Origin: Sphingomonadales bacterium
GTDB lineage: Bacteria; Pseudomonadota; Alphaproteobacteria; Sphingomonadales; Sphingomonadaceae
Length of the DNA: 64,000 nt
Reading direction: 5' to 3'
NCBI GenBank assembly: GCA_025352685.1
Contig: JANXSN010000106.1
Span: forward strand, 59,730-123,729
The number at the start of each line of letters is the position of its first letter. Position 1 is the stretch's first letter. Under the pieces are notes generated by a model. It saw only the letters and a list, made by a program, of their open reading frames with translations, did no database searches and was not told the origin of the DNA. Below are positions 9,959-18,770 of this stretch, one piece after another. The position numbers and the translations under genes were made by a program.

Positions 9959-11181
9959 CTTCGGTAGTCCGCATTGATCGAGATGTAGCCGTGCGTTAGG
10001 TCGCACGTCCATACGGTTGCACGCCCTGGCCCGACGCCAAGATCGACAGTGATGTCGATTTCTGAACCTTTCAGATGCGCGGCCACGGGCGCCTCGTCAT
10101 AGCCTTCGACAACACACCCCTCAGCTGCCACTTCGACGCCCCCGAAACGGATGGAGAGTTTGTCGCGATCGGCGGGCTCGCCGGCCTTGCCCACGGCCAT
10201 GACCACGCGGCCCCAGTTGGCATCTTCGCCGGCGATGGCCGTTTTTACCAGCGGCGAGTTGGCAATGCTGAGTGCGACGCGGTGCGCGCTGGTATCGCTT
10301 TCGGCACCCGCCACCCGCACCTCGATAAACTTCGTCGCACCTTCCCCGTCACGAACGACGAGGTGGGCAAGCTGACGGCACAAATCATTGAGCGCGGCCT
10401 GAAATGCAGCGGCGCCCGTATTATTTAGATTTGAAAGTGACGCATTGCCTGCCTGGCCGGTCGCAAAGACCAAAACCGTATCGCTGGTCGAAGTGTCGCT
10501 ATCGACAGAAATACAGCTGAACGTGGTTCGGTTGGCAGTGCTCAGCATCGACTGTAGGAACGCCGGTTCGACGGTGGCATCGGTAAAGATGAACCCCAGC
10601 ATCGTCGCCATGTCGGGCGCAATCATGCCGCTGCCCTTGATGAACCCGACCAACGTTACTGTACGGTCGCCGATCACCGCACGCGTGACGGCCCCCTTGG
10701 GAAAAGTATCCGTCGTACCGATCGTGTTGGTGGCTTCCTGCCAGCTCGCAGGCGGCGCGACAAACGCGGCGTCCAGACCCGCTTCAGCTTTGAGAATGGG
10801 AAGCGGTGTCCCGATTACTCCGGTCGAGGCGACGAAGACATCGGAGGGTTGGCAGCCCAAATGTCCTGCAACCTTGGCCGCTATCGCTTCGACGGCAGCA
10901 CGCCCCCGGTCGCCGGTAAACGCATTGGCATTGCCCGCATTGACCACGAGTCCTCGTGCGGAACCGAGCGCGAGAGCTGCACGGCACCATTCCACCTCGG
11001 GAGAGGGGCATCGGCTTTGTGTCGTGACGCCGGCAACTGCAGTACCGGGTACAAGCTCGGCAAAGGTCAGGTCGCACCGACTCCAGTCCTTGTATCCGGC
11101 ACGGGCAACACGCAGCGTAACGCCATCAATGACTGGCATGGCGGGGAACGGCGTGGCGAGGGGGGAGCGGGTGACAGACAT
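9955..11181 (-). CDS. argJ: Bifunctional ornithine acetyltransferase / N-acetylglutamate synthase
   Basis: ArgJ transfers acetyl groups from N-acetylornithine to glutamate in the cyclic arginine pathway. The precursor cleaves itself before a threonine to give alpha and beta chains. The motif APDMATML (188-195) holds the expected nucleophile Thr193, and the [11 protein letters not shown] segment at 118-128 is also typical. The ATG at 11181 (408 residues) has AGGA a few bases upstream and matches the family length; the track start 26 codons earlier lacks support. It is convergent with trxA, and its stop codon shares CTAG with the trxA stop. Confidence 0.95.
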   Translation of the reverse strand: MSVTRSPLATPFPAMPVIDGVTLRVARAGYKDWSRCDLTFAELVPGTAVAGVTTQSRCPSPEVEWCRAALALGSARGLVVNAGNANAFTGDRGRAAVEAIAAKVAGHLGCQPSDVFVASTGVIGTPLPILKAEAGLDAAFVAPPASWQEATNTIGTTDTFPKGAVTRAVIGDRTVTLVGFIKGSGMIAPDMATMLGFIFTDATVEPAFLQSMLSTANRTTFSCISVDSDTSTSDTVLVFATGQAGNASLSNLNNTGAAAFQAALNDLCRQLAHLVVRDGEGATKFIEVRVAGAESDTSAHRVALSIANSPLVKTAIAGEDANWGRVVMAVGKAGEPADRDKLSIRFGGVEVAAEGCVVEGYDEAPVAAHLKGSEIDITVDLGVGPGRATVWTCDLTHGYISINADYRS

Positions 11182-11281
11182 GAGTATCCTGTAGCGCCAA
11201 GTACCGGACTGACAAAGAGCGCGACACAAATGCCGCGACAAGGTGGACGAACGTGGCACGCGCCATTACACGTCGACTACA

Positions 11282-11536
11282 ATGCGCTTGCTGCTTCTCC
11301 TTTCCGCATTTCTAACCGCGCTGATCGGCGTTGGTCAGACTGCGCCTGCTACCGCACGCCCGGTATGCGAGCTTTCGGCTCCGGCAACGACGGGGACGGA
11401 GCGTAAGGCGCCGCTTATTGCAGCGGTTTTGCCTCACCATCTCGGTGCGTTGGACCTTGTCGATGCGGGGTCCAATGAAACTTACAACGCCGTTATGCGG
11501 GCTCTCCCACTCTACGCGGATCGGTTGCGCGTTTAG
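11282..11536 (+). CDS. Small predicted secreted protein upstream of secA
   Basis: This 84-residue protein begins with a clear signal peptide (MRLLLLLSAFLTALIGVG, probable cut after an Ala near 20-25). The mature part has one Cys and a C-terminal end RALPLYADRLRV. I do not recognise a family. It ends 78 bp before secA on the same strand, the position held by secM in gamma-proteobacteria. No clear Shine-Dalgarno is seen before the ATG at 11282; a GTG at 11243 would add 13 residues. It may be a secretion-monitor leader or an unrelated small exported protein. Confidence 0.55.
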   Translation: MRLLLLLSAFLTALIGVGQTAPATARPVCELSAPATTGTERKAPLIAAVLPHHLGALDLVDAGSNETYNAVMRALPLYADRLRV

Positions 11537-11614
11537 CTGCTGGCGCCCATTTGTTGCCACTATCCATATCCGTGCCGTGTGCCGGGTTCTTCTAAATCAT
11601 CACAGGAATTTCTT

Positions 11615-14347
11615 ATGCTGGGCGGCATTGCCAAGGCCATTTTCGGGTCATCAAACGATCGTTACGTCAAATCCTTGAGCGGACTCGTTGCTCAAATCGC
11701 CGGGTTTGAACCCGCCGTATCCGCAATGACCGACGCCGATCTGGCGAACCAGACAGTCAAATTCCGCGCTCGTCTCGACCAAGGCGAAACTCTGGACGAC
11801 TTGCTGCCCGAAGCGTTCTCAACCGTACGCGAAGCGGCCAGACGAGTGCTGGGCCAGCGACACTATGATGTACAGATGATCGGTGGCATCGTCCTCCATC
11901 GCGGTGAGATCGCCGAAATGCGGACGGGCGAAGGCAAGACATTGGTCGCCACCCTGGCAACCTATCTGAACGCGCTGCCCGATTCCGGCGTCCACGTTAT
12001 CACCGTTAACGATTATCTCGCCCGTCGCGACGCCGAATGGATGGGCCAGGTCTACAAGTTCCTGGGCATGACGGTCGGTGTGATCGTACCAAATATTGGT
12101 GATCAGGAGCGCCGGGATGCATATGCGTCCGACATAACCTACGGTACTAACAACGAGTTTGGTTTCGACTATCTGCGCGACAACATGAAATACGAGCGCG
12201 CCGATATGGTCCAACGCCCATTCAGTTTCGCCGTGGTCGACGAGGTCGACTCGGTGCTGATCGACGAAGCACGCACACCACTCATTATTTCGGGTCCGAC
12301 CGACGACAAATCCGAGCTGTATATGCAGGTCGATGTAATCGTGAAACGACTAGTCCCCGAAGATTACGAGTTGGATGAGAAGCAGAAATCGGTAATTCTA
12401 ACCGAAGACGGCACCGAAAAAATGGAGCGGATGCTCGAAGATGCAGGTTTGCTCGAAGGCACCAATCTCTACGATTTCGAGAATACCCAGGTGGTTCATC
12501 ACCTCAACCAGTCGTTGCGCGCCAACGTCATGTTCCGAAAGGATACAGATTATATCGTGAAGGACGACAAAGTCGTCATTATCGATGAATTCACCGGGCG
12601 CATGATGGATGGACGCAGGTGGTCCGACGGCCTGCATCAGGCTGTCGAGGCCAAGGAAGGGGTCGAGATCGAGCCCGAAAACCAGACAATGGCCTCAATC
12701 ACTTTCCAGAATTATTTCCGGATGTATCCAAAGCTTGGGGGCATGACCGGCACGGCAGCGACCGAGGCGGCCGAGTTCCATCAGATCTACAAGATGAATG
12801 TTGTCACAATTCCGACCAACGTCCCGGTTGCACGGGTCGATGAGGAAGACACGTTTTACAAGGACACTAACGACAAATTTCAAGGGATCGCCAAGGCGAT
12901 CGCCGAAAAGGCCCGCGAGGGACAGCCAGTTCTTGTCGGGACCGTGTCGATTGAAAAGTCCGAACTCCTCAGTGAGTTCCTGACTGCGGAGGGTGTCGAA
13001 CACAAGGTACTCAACGCCCGCTTCCATGAGAGCGAAGCCCATATCGTGGCCCAAGCCGGCAGTATCGGCGCGGTCACGATTGCGACAAACATGGCGGGTC
13101 GCGGTACCGACATCCAACTCGGCGGCAATGTCGAGTTCCGGGTTGAAGACGAGTTGCGCGATATGCCAGGAGGGCCGGAACGCGACGTCGCCATCACCAA
13201 GATCAAGGCCGAAGTTGCCGAGAACAAGGCGCGGGTCATCGCCGCCGGGGGTCTGTTCGTGCTCGGTACCGAACGCCACGAGAGCCGTCGCATCGACAAC
13301 CAGCTGCGCGGACGCTCTGGTCGTCAGGGTGACCCCGGCCTGTCGCGGTTTTATCTCAGCCTTGATGACGAGCTGCTGCGCATCTTTGGCCCCGACACTA
13401 TGTTCGCCAAGATGATGCGCGCCAACCTCGAAGACGGCGAAGCGCTGCCGCCGTCGCGATGGATGTCCAAAGCGATTGAAACCGCACAGAAAAAAGTCGA
13501 GGCGCGCAACTACGATATCCGCAAACAGGTTGTCGAATACGACGATGTCATGAACGACCAGCGCAAGGTCGTGTACGAACAACGTGCCGATATCATGGAT
13601 TCAGAGACGGTCGACGATGTGGTCGCAGACATGCGAGCCGAAACGGTTAACGGGCTCATCGCCGATTCTTGCCCGCCGAATTCATATCCCGAGCAATGGA
13701 ATGTCGCACAGCTTACCGAGCGAACAATCGAGACCTTCGCGCTCGAACTGCCCTACGCGCAATGGGTCGACGAAGAGGGGATCGACCCTCACGCACTCGA
13801 AACGCGACTCCAAGAGGCCGCCGATGCCACGATCGCAGCGAAGATCGAAGAGATAGGCAAGGAAACCTGGGGCACGGTTGAAAAGAGTTTGCTTCTTCAG
13901 AACCTCGATCACCACTGGAAGGAGCATCTGTCGACGCTCGACGCGTTGCGTCAGGTCATCCACCTGCGCGCGTATGCTCAAAAGACGCCGATCAACGAGT
14001 ATAAGCAGGAAGCGTTCGCGTTGTTCGAGCGCATGTTGCAGGCAATCCGCGAGGACGTAACCAAGCTGCTCGCGCACGCCCAGTTCATGGCTCCGCCCGA
14101 ATTGCCGCAAATGCCCGACATCTTCACCAATCTTGACGCGTTCCCGGAGGCTGGCACCTCCTGGTCTGACATGAATGCCTTTGCCGACTACGCTGGGGGT
14201 GGGGCGGGAACGCTGACGATGGCAGCACCTACCGAAGCCATTCAGCTCGGAAGCGATCCCGCTTCATGGGAAGGGCAGGTCAGTCGAAATGCAAATTGTC
14301 CGTGCGGATCGGGGAAAAAATACAAGCACTGCCACGGCGCGCAATAA
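11615..14347 (+). CDS. secA: Preprotein translocase ATPase SecA
   Basis: SecA is the motor that drives unfolded proteins through SecYEG at the inner membrane. The protein has 910 residues, the normal length. Walker A (MRTGEGKT) lies near residue 105, and the DEVDS helicase motif and [10 protein letters not shown] lie in the nucleotide-binding domains. The C-terminal zinc motif [12 protein letters not shown], which contacts SecB, is intact. The ATG at 11615 has AGGA upstream and gives the conserved N-terminus; the GTG at 11579 in the track is less likely. Confidence 0.97.
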   Translation: MLGGIAKAIFGSSNDRYVKSLSGLVAQIAGFEPAVSAMTDADLANQTVKFRARLDQGETLDDLLPEAFSTVREAARRVLGQRHYDVQMIGGIVLHRGEIAEMRTGEGKTLVATLATYLNALPDSGVHVITVNDYLARRDAEWMGQVYKFLGMTVGVIVPNIGDQERRDAYASDITYGTNNEFGFDYLRDNMKYERADMVQRPFSFAVVDEVDSVLIDEARTPLIISGPTDDKSELYMQVDVIVKRLVPEDYELDEKQKSVILTEDGTEKMERMLEDAGLLEGTNLYDFENTQVVHHLNQSLRANVMFRKDTDYIVKDDKVVIIDEFTGRMMDGRRWSDGLHQAVEAKEGVEIEPENQTMASITFQNYFRMYPKLGGMTGTAATEAAEFHQIYKMNVVTIPTNVPVARVDEEDTFYKDTNDKFQGIAKAIAEKAREGQPVLVGTVSIEKSELLSEFLTAEGVEHKVLNARFHESEAHIVAQAGSIGAVTIATNMAGRGTDIQLGGNVEFRVEDELRDMPGGPERDVAITKIKAEVAENKARVIAAGGLFVLGTERHESRRIDNQLRGRSGRQGDPGLSRFYLSLDDELLRIFGPDTMFAKMMRANLEDGEALPPSRWMSKAIETAQKKVEARNYDIRKQVVEYDDVMNDQRKVVYEQRADIMDSETVDDVVADMRAETVNGLIADSCPPNSYPEQWNVAQLTERTIETFALELPYAQWVDEEGIDPHALETRLQEAADATIAAKIEEIGKETWGTVEKSLLLQNLDHHWKEHLSTLDALRQVIHLRAYAQKTPINEYKQEAFALFERMLQAIREDVTKLLAHAQFMAPPELPQMPDIFTNLDAFPEAGTSWSDMNAFADYAGGGAGTLTMAAPTEAIQLGSDPASWEGQVSRNANCPCGSGKKYKHCHGAQ

Positions 14348-14377
14348 TACAATGGTCTGCGTCCGCGGCACGATGAA

Positions 14378-15124
14378 ATGACCTTTCTTTTCGTTGCCTT
14401 TTTCCTCACTGCGCTACTTTACGCCAGCGTCGGATTTGGGGGCGGATCGACCTATATCGCGCTTCTCGTCTTTGCTGGAATCAGTGCCCCTCTGGCGCCA
14501 GTGGTGGCGCCGCTGTGCAACATCGTAGTGGTAACGGGCGGAACGATACGGTTCGCGCGCGCGGGCATGGTGCCCTGGCGGCGGGTGTTGCCCTTGGTAA
14601 TGGCGTCAGCCCCGCTCGCCTATCTTGGTGGGCTGACGCCGATCAAACAGGCGACATTCCTTGCGCTGCTGGCCGTCAGTCTTTTCGTCGCCGGGCTACT
14701 CTTGGTATTTCAACCAACGCGCGTCGCGACAAATGTCCGCCAGACGACAACGATTGGCGATGCCGCATTGGGCGGTGCAGTCGGATTTCTGTCGGGTATC
14801 GTCGGGATCGGCGGTGGGATCTTTCTCGCGCCGCTCCAGCATCTGATGCGCTGGGCAAACCCGCGCCAGATCGCGGCGACCGCAAGTGTGTTCATCCTCG
14901 TCAATTCGCTGGCGGGCCTCGCCGGGCAATTGACCAAGCGCGGCATCACCGGTTTGGTCAGCCTCGTGGATTTCTGGCCGCTGCTGCTGGCCGTCTTCAT
15001 TGGCGGACAGGTTGGCAGTCACGCAGGCATTCGTCTATTCAGCGAACCTGCCGTTCGCCGTGCGACTGGCATTCTCATCCTTTATGTCTCCGGTCAGTTG
15101 CTCTGGAAAACCTTTAACGGTTGA
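14378..15124 (+). CDS. TauE/SafE family membrane transporter
   Basis: This 248-residue hydrophobic protein has about seven or eight membrane segments and the glycine-rich opening GFGGGSTYIALL. A second similar block, GIVGIGGGIFLAPL, is consistent with the internal repeat of the TauE/SafE (formerly DUF81) family. Members move sulfite, sulfoacetate or other small anions across the inner membrane, but the substrate cannot be read from sequence. It lies 30 bp after secA and about 50 bp before the monooxygenase gene. Confidence 0.85.
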   Translation: MTFLFVAFFLTALLYASVGFGGGSTYIALLVFAGISAPLAPVVAPLCNIVVVTGGTIRFARAGMVPWRRVLPLVMASAPLAYLGGLTPIKQATFLALLAVSLFVAGLLLVFQPTRVATNVRQTTTIGDAALGGAVGFLSGIVGIGGGIFLAPLQHLMRWANPRQIAATASVFILVNSLAGLAGQLTKRGITGLVSLVDFWPLLLAVFIGGQVGSHAGIRLFSEPAVRRATGILILYVSGQLLWKTFNG

Positions 15125-15174
15125 CGTGCCCGTCAATTCCACGGACATTAAAGAGAAATATTGGAGTGCAAGCT

Positions 15175-16641
15175 GTGGAACATGTGGACGTCCTGATCGT
15201 CGGTGCCGGTCTGTCAGGGATTGGGGCTGCTTGGCATCTGCAGGATCGCTGCCCAGGCAAAAGCTACGCAATCTTCGAGGCACGCGACGCCATTGGCGGG
15301 ACATGGGATCTTTTCCGTTATCCCGGCATCCGTTCGGACAGCGACATGCACACGCTGGGCTATCGCTTCCGCCCGTGGACGGACGCCAAGGCCATCGCCG
15401 ACGGCCCTGCCATCCGCCGCTATGTTGACGACACCGCTCGCGAGGCCGGGATTGACCAGAATATTCGCTTCCATCACCGCGTGTTGTCAGTCAGCTGGTC
15501 GACGGCAGAGGCGCTTTGGACAGCCGTTGCGGACCATGATGGGCAGACCGTCACGATAACGGCCTCGTTCATCTTCTTCTGCTCGGGCTATTATAGTTAT
15601 GATGAAGCTCATCGTCCGTCTTGGGAAGGCGAAAGCGGCTTCAAGGGGCAGATCGTACACCCGCAATTCTGGCCCGAGGACCTCGATTACATCGATAAGC
15701 GGGTGGTCGTGATCGGAAGCGGTGCGACCGCCGTTACGATCGTTCCGGAGATGGCAAAGACTGCCGCCCATGTAACCATGCTGCAACGTTCGCCGACCTA
15801 CGTGGTTTCGCGGCCCGGCGAGGACAGCATCGCTAATCTGCTACGCCGCTTTCTACCCGTGGGCGCTGCTTATGCGATCACGCGGTGGAAGAATGTGCTG
15901 TTTCAGCTGTTCTTCTTTCGCATGGCGCGCAAATCGCCCGCCAAGGTCAAGGAACGGTTAATCGGCATGGTCAGCAGTGAACTGGGCCCGGACTACGACG
16001 TCGGGACCCATTTCACGCCCAGCTACAACCCCTGGGATCAGCGGCTGTGCCTGGTGCCTGACGCTGACCTGTTCACCTCTTTGAAGTCGGGCAAGGCTTC
16101 GGTCGTCACCGACCAGATTGCACACTTCACCGCCGACGGGATCGAACTGAAATCTGGTCGGGTCTTGGCAGCCGATATCGTCGTCACCGCGACTGGCCTG
16201 AAGCTCAACATTCTAGGCAGCGTTGCCGTCTTGGTCGACGGCGTGACGATCGATCCGTCTAAGAAACTGACGTATAAAGGGATGATGCTCAGCGATGTCC
16301 CGAACGCCGCTTTTGCATTCGGTTACACCAACGCGTCCTGGACGTTGAAGGCTGACCTTACTTCCGAGTTCGTCTGCCGCACACTCAACTACATGGACAA
16401 GCGCGGGATGAGGATTGCGACTCCCGTTCGGACCGATCCTTCAATGAGCGAGGAACCCTACCTCGATTTCAGCAGCGGCTATGTCCAACGCGCCCTCGAC
16501 ATTCTGCCAAAACAAGGTGTGAAGGCGCCTTGGAAGCTCAACCAGAATTACGCCCTCGATCTCATGATTTTGCGGTTCGGCAAAATCGACGACGGAACGA
16601 TGCAGTTTTCTAACCCCCCCGCGTTAAAGAAAGCGGCGTAA
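15175..16641 (+). CDS. Flavin monooxygenase of the Baeyer-Villiger type
   Basis: This is a class B flavin monooxygenase of 488 residues. The FAD loop GAGLSGIG is at 10-17 and a second dinucleotide loop, GSGATA, is at 181-186. The segment FKGQIVHPQFWP (156-167) matches the Baeyer-Villiger fingerprint FxGxxxHxxxW[P/D] exactly, and GGTWDLFRYPGIRSD matches the second BVMO motif. It should use NADPH and O2 to insert oxygen next to a ketone, or to oxidise S or N; the natural substrate is unknown. The GTG at 15175 has GGAG 8 bp upstream; a GTG at 15166 is possible, and the track start at 15121 overlaps the previous gene. Confidence 0.82.
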   Translation: MEHVDVLIVGAGLSGIGAAWHLQDRCPGKSYAIFEARDAIGGTWDLFRYPGIRSDSDMHTLGYRFRPWTDAKAIADGPAIRRYVDDTAREAGIDQNIRFHHRVLSVSWSTAEALWTAVADHDGQTVTITASFIFFCSGYYSYDEAHRPSWEGESGFKGQIVHPQFWPEDLDYIDKRVVVIGSGATAVTIVPEMAKTAAHVTMLQRSPTYVVSRPGEDSIANLLRRFLPVGAAYAITRWKNVLFQLFFFRMARKSPAKVKERLIGMVSSELGPDYDVGTHFTPSYNPWDQRLCLVPDADLFTSLKSGKASVVTDQIAHFTADGIELKSGRVLAADIVVTATGLKLNILGSVAVLVDGVTIDPSKKLTYKGMMLSDVPNAAFAFGYTNASWTLKADLTSEFVCRTLNYMDKRGMRIATPVRTDPSMSEEPYLDFSSGYVQRALDILPKQGVKAPWKLNQNYALDLMILRFGKIDDGTMQFSNPPALKKAA

Positions 16642-16730
16642 CACATCGCTATCGGGCAGAATTGCTATCGGCCAGACTTTTCAAGCATATGTGTGGTGCC
16701 TACCCTTCATGAGGTCCGCACTCCTACATT

Positions 16731-16751
16731 GCCACCCCTCAGGGCGGTGGC
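16731..16751 (-). terminator. Hairpin directly after tRNA-Asn
   Basis: An inverted repeat (GCCACC...GGTGGC, with further inner pairing) begins at the tRNA CCA end on the minus strand. There is no T-run, so it may serve in 3' processing or weak termination rather than as a standard intrinsic terminator. Confidence 0.3.
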
Positions 16752-16822
16752 TCCCCGGGCCTGATTCGAACAGGCGACCATTCGATTAACAGTCGAACGC
16801 TCTACCGCTGAGCTACCGGGGA
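16748..16822 (-). tRNA. tRNA-Asn (GTT)
   Basis: Read on the minus strand, the 75 nt fold as a complete cloverleaf. The acceptor arms are TCCCCGG and CCGGGGA, followed by discriminator G and an encoded CCA. The D-arm is GCTCAGCGGTAGAGC. The anticodon stem TTCGA/TCGAA encloses loop CTGTTAA with anticodon GTT. The T-arm is GCCTG-TTCGAAT-CAGGC. No base appears out of place. Confidence 0.97.
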
Positions 16823-16880
16823 ATACCGCTGCGGAAGGCGCGCGTATAACGACGCACGACGGCTTTGCAAGCCGCAGAAC

Positions 16881-17657
16881 TTATGTCGCAAATTGTTCCA
16901 TCACAATGCGGTCGTCGAGGGCGTGTTCGGGATCAAACAGCAGCTTTAGCGTCTGACTTTTGTCAATCGACACCGTGATCGTCGCGACATCACGGACTTC
17001 GCGCTGGTCGGCAACAGCCGACACCGGGCGCTTGACCGCGTCGAGAACACGAAAACCGATCCGCGCGCTTTCGGTCAGAATCGCACCACGCCACCGGCGC
17101 GGTCGAAACGGACTGATCGGTGTTAACGCGAGCATCGCTGAACCCAGCGGCAGGATAGGCCCTTGCGCCGATAGATTATAGGCCGTCGAACCTGCTGGCG
17201 TCGCAACCAGCACGCCGTCGCAGACGAGCTCAGGAATGACGACGCGGTCGTTGACGCTGACTTCAAGCTTTGCGGTCTGACGTGTTTCGCGTAGCAAGGA
17301 AACTTCGTTGATCGCGGGCAAGGTGATCTTCTCTCCGTCGATCGTCGTCGCCTCCATCTTGAGCGGGGCGACGTTGAACAATTTCGCACTGTAAATCCGC
17401 TCGTCGAGGCGTTTATCGCGCCATTCATTCATCAAGAAACCGACAGTGCCGAGGTTCATTCCGAACACCGGCAGAATCCGCCGTCGTTCGAGCATCGCGT
17501 GCAGCGTCTGCAGCATGAACCCGTCGCCACCAAGCGCCACGATCATCTCGGCGTGATCGATATCCACCCAGTCGCGACGCTCCTTCAGCCGCATCGCTAC
17601 GTCCTGCGCCGCATCGGTCGGCGAGACAAGCAGCGCACGTTTGGGTTCTGCGATCAT
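16881..17657 (-). CDS. nadK: NAD kinase
   Basis: This 258-residue enzyme phosphorylates NAD to NADP in the cytoplasm. The GGDG motif that binds phosphate and metal is at 43-46, and the conserved Asn-Glu pair of the second motif appears in INEVSLLRET. The length matches short proteobacterial NadK forms. The ATG overlaps the TGA of moaA by 4 bp, so the two are probably co-translated. Confidence 0.93.
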   Translation of the reverse strand: MIAEPKRALLVSPTDAAQDVAMRLKERRDWVDIDHAEMIVALGGDGFMLQTLHAMLERRRILPVFGMNLGTVGFLMNEWRDKRLDERIYSAKLFNVAPLKMEATTIDGEKITLPAINEVSLLRETRQTAKLEVSVNDRVVIPELVCDGVLVATPAGSTAYNLSAQGPILPLGSAMLALTPISPFRPRRWRGAILTESARIGFRVLDAVKRPVSAVADQREVRDVATITVSIDKSQTLKLLFDPEHALDDRIVMEQFAT

Positions 17658-18658
17658 CCGCCGGTGACGCTCATATGGCGCGCCGTTGCAGGTACCGAAA
17701 GGTCGAACTCATGACGGGCAGGTTTCAGGCGCAAAGCGTGGTCAATGGCAACGTTGAGCGCGGCCTCGTCCCCTGAGCGCAGTGCCGCCCGCAAATCGAC
17801 ATTATCCTCATGGCCAAGGCACATATAAAGCTGTCCCGCCGCCGAAACCCGGATGCGATTGCAACTATCGCAGAAATTGCGGGTTAGCGGAGAAATCAGC
17901 CCCAGCGTTACTCCAAGCTTGGCGACCTGCCAGTAGCGTGCCGGACCACCCGTGCGCTGCGTGCTCGGAACAAGGGCATAATCGACCTCGATCCGGGCGC
18001 GAGCCTCGGTCAGCGGGAAAAAGCGGTCCTCGCGGTCGTCTTCAACCTGGCCCAGCGGCATCGTCTCGATCAGCGACAGCCCAAATCCACGTTCACCGCA
18101 CCAGCGCAGCATGGGTACGATCTCATCGTCGTTCAGCCCCCGGAGCGCGACCATATTCACCTTGACCGCAAACCCCTGCACGCGCGCTGCCTCGATGCCG
18201 TCCAGCACGCGGGTCAGGTCGCCGGTGCGGGTAATGTGCCGGAACCGGTCAGGCTTAAGTGTGTCGAGGCTGACATTAATCCGCCGCAGGCCAGCATCCC
18301 AAAGGCTACCGGCGTGTTCGGCCAGCCGCGTCGCATTTGTCGTCATCGTCAGCTCGTCGAGCCCGCTCCCGATCAGCTTGCCGATATCACGCGCAACCTG
18401 AACCGCCCCTCGTCGAGCCAGCGGCTCACCACCAGTAAGCCGGATCCGCGTGACGCCGCGCGCCACGAAGCGGCGCGCGAGGTCGGCGATCTCCTCCAGC
18501 GTCAAAACATCGTTGCGCGGCAGAAAAACCATCTCTTCGGCCATGCAGTACCGGCAGCGCAGGTCGCAGCGGTCGGTCAAGGAAAGGCGCACATAGTCGA
18601 TCCGGCGACCGAAGCCGTCGTGCATTGCCGTTGAGGCGTGCGTTCCTGCGTCACTCAT
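17654..18658 (-). CDS. moaA: GTP 3',8-cyclase MoaA
   Basis: MoaA is the radical-SAM enzyme that starts molybdenum-cofactor synthesis by cyclising GTP. The N-terminal cluster motif CDLRCRYC lies at 31-38 and the C-terminal cluster is seen in FCDSCNRIR with a further Cys in YMCLG. The last two residues are Gly-Gly, the conserved tail needed for activity. The chosen ATG (18658) gives 334 residues; the longer track start adds 13 unconserved residues. The gene is divergent from the EAL protein gene. Confidence 0.95.
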   Translation of the reverse strand: MSDAGTHASTAMHDGFGRRIDYVRLSLTDRCDLRCRYCMAEEMVFLPRNDVLTLEEIADLARRFVARGVTRIRLTGGEPLARRGAVQVARDIGKLIGSGLDELTMTTNATRLAEHAGSLWDAGLRRINVSLDTLKPDRFRHITRTGDLTRVLDGIEAARVQGFAVKVNMVALRGLNDDEIVPMLRWCGERGFGLSLIETMPLGQVEDDREDRFFPLTEARARIEVDYALVPSTQRTGGPARYWQVAKLGVTLGLISPLTRNFCDSCNRIRVSAAGQLYMCLGHEDNVDLRAALRSGDEAALNVAIDHALRLKPARHEFDLSVPATARHMSVTGG

Positions 18659-18770
18659 CTTGTTGGGGGTATTACATTTACCCTTGGCGCGCGACAAGCG
18701 GCACGGCTAGCGTGCTAACCGCAAGGGAAAGATTCTGACTGACACCCCAACTGATCCGACCCGGCCGACT

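Noticed and set aside
9951-9960. Shared CTAG at the trxA and argJ stops as a regulatory site
   Set aside because: Two TAG stops facing each other produce this palindrome by compact convergence; no further signal surrounds it.
12695-13582. 295-codon minus-strand ORF
   Set aside because: Antisense shadow of secA.
16648-16675. Near-repeat GCTATCGGGCAGA / GCTATCGGCCAGA after the monooxygenase gene
   Set aside because: Only two copies, in direct orientation, short and imperfect; no CRISPR-like spacing or element ends.
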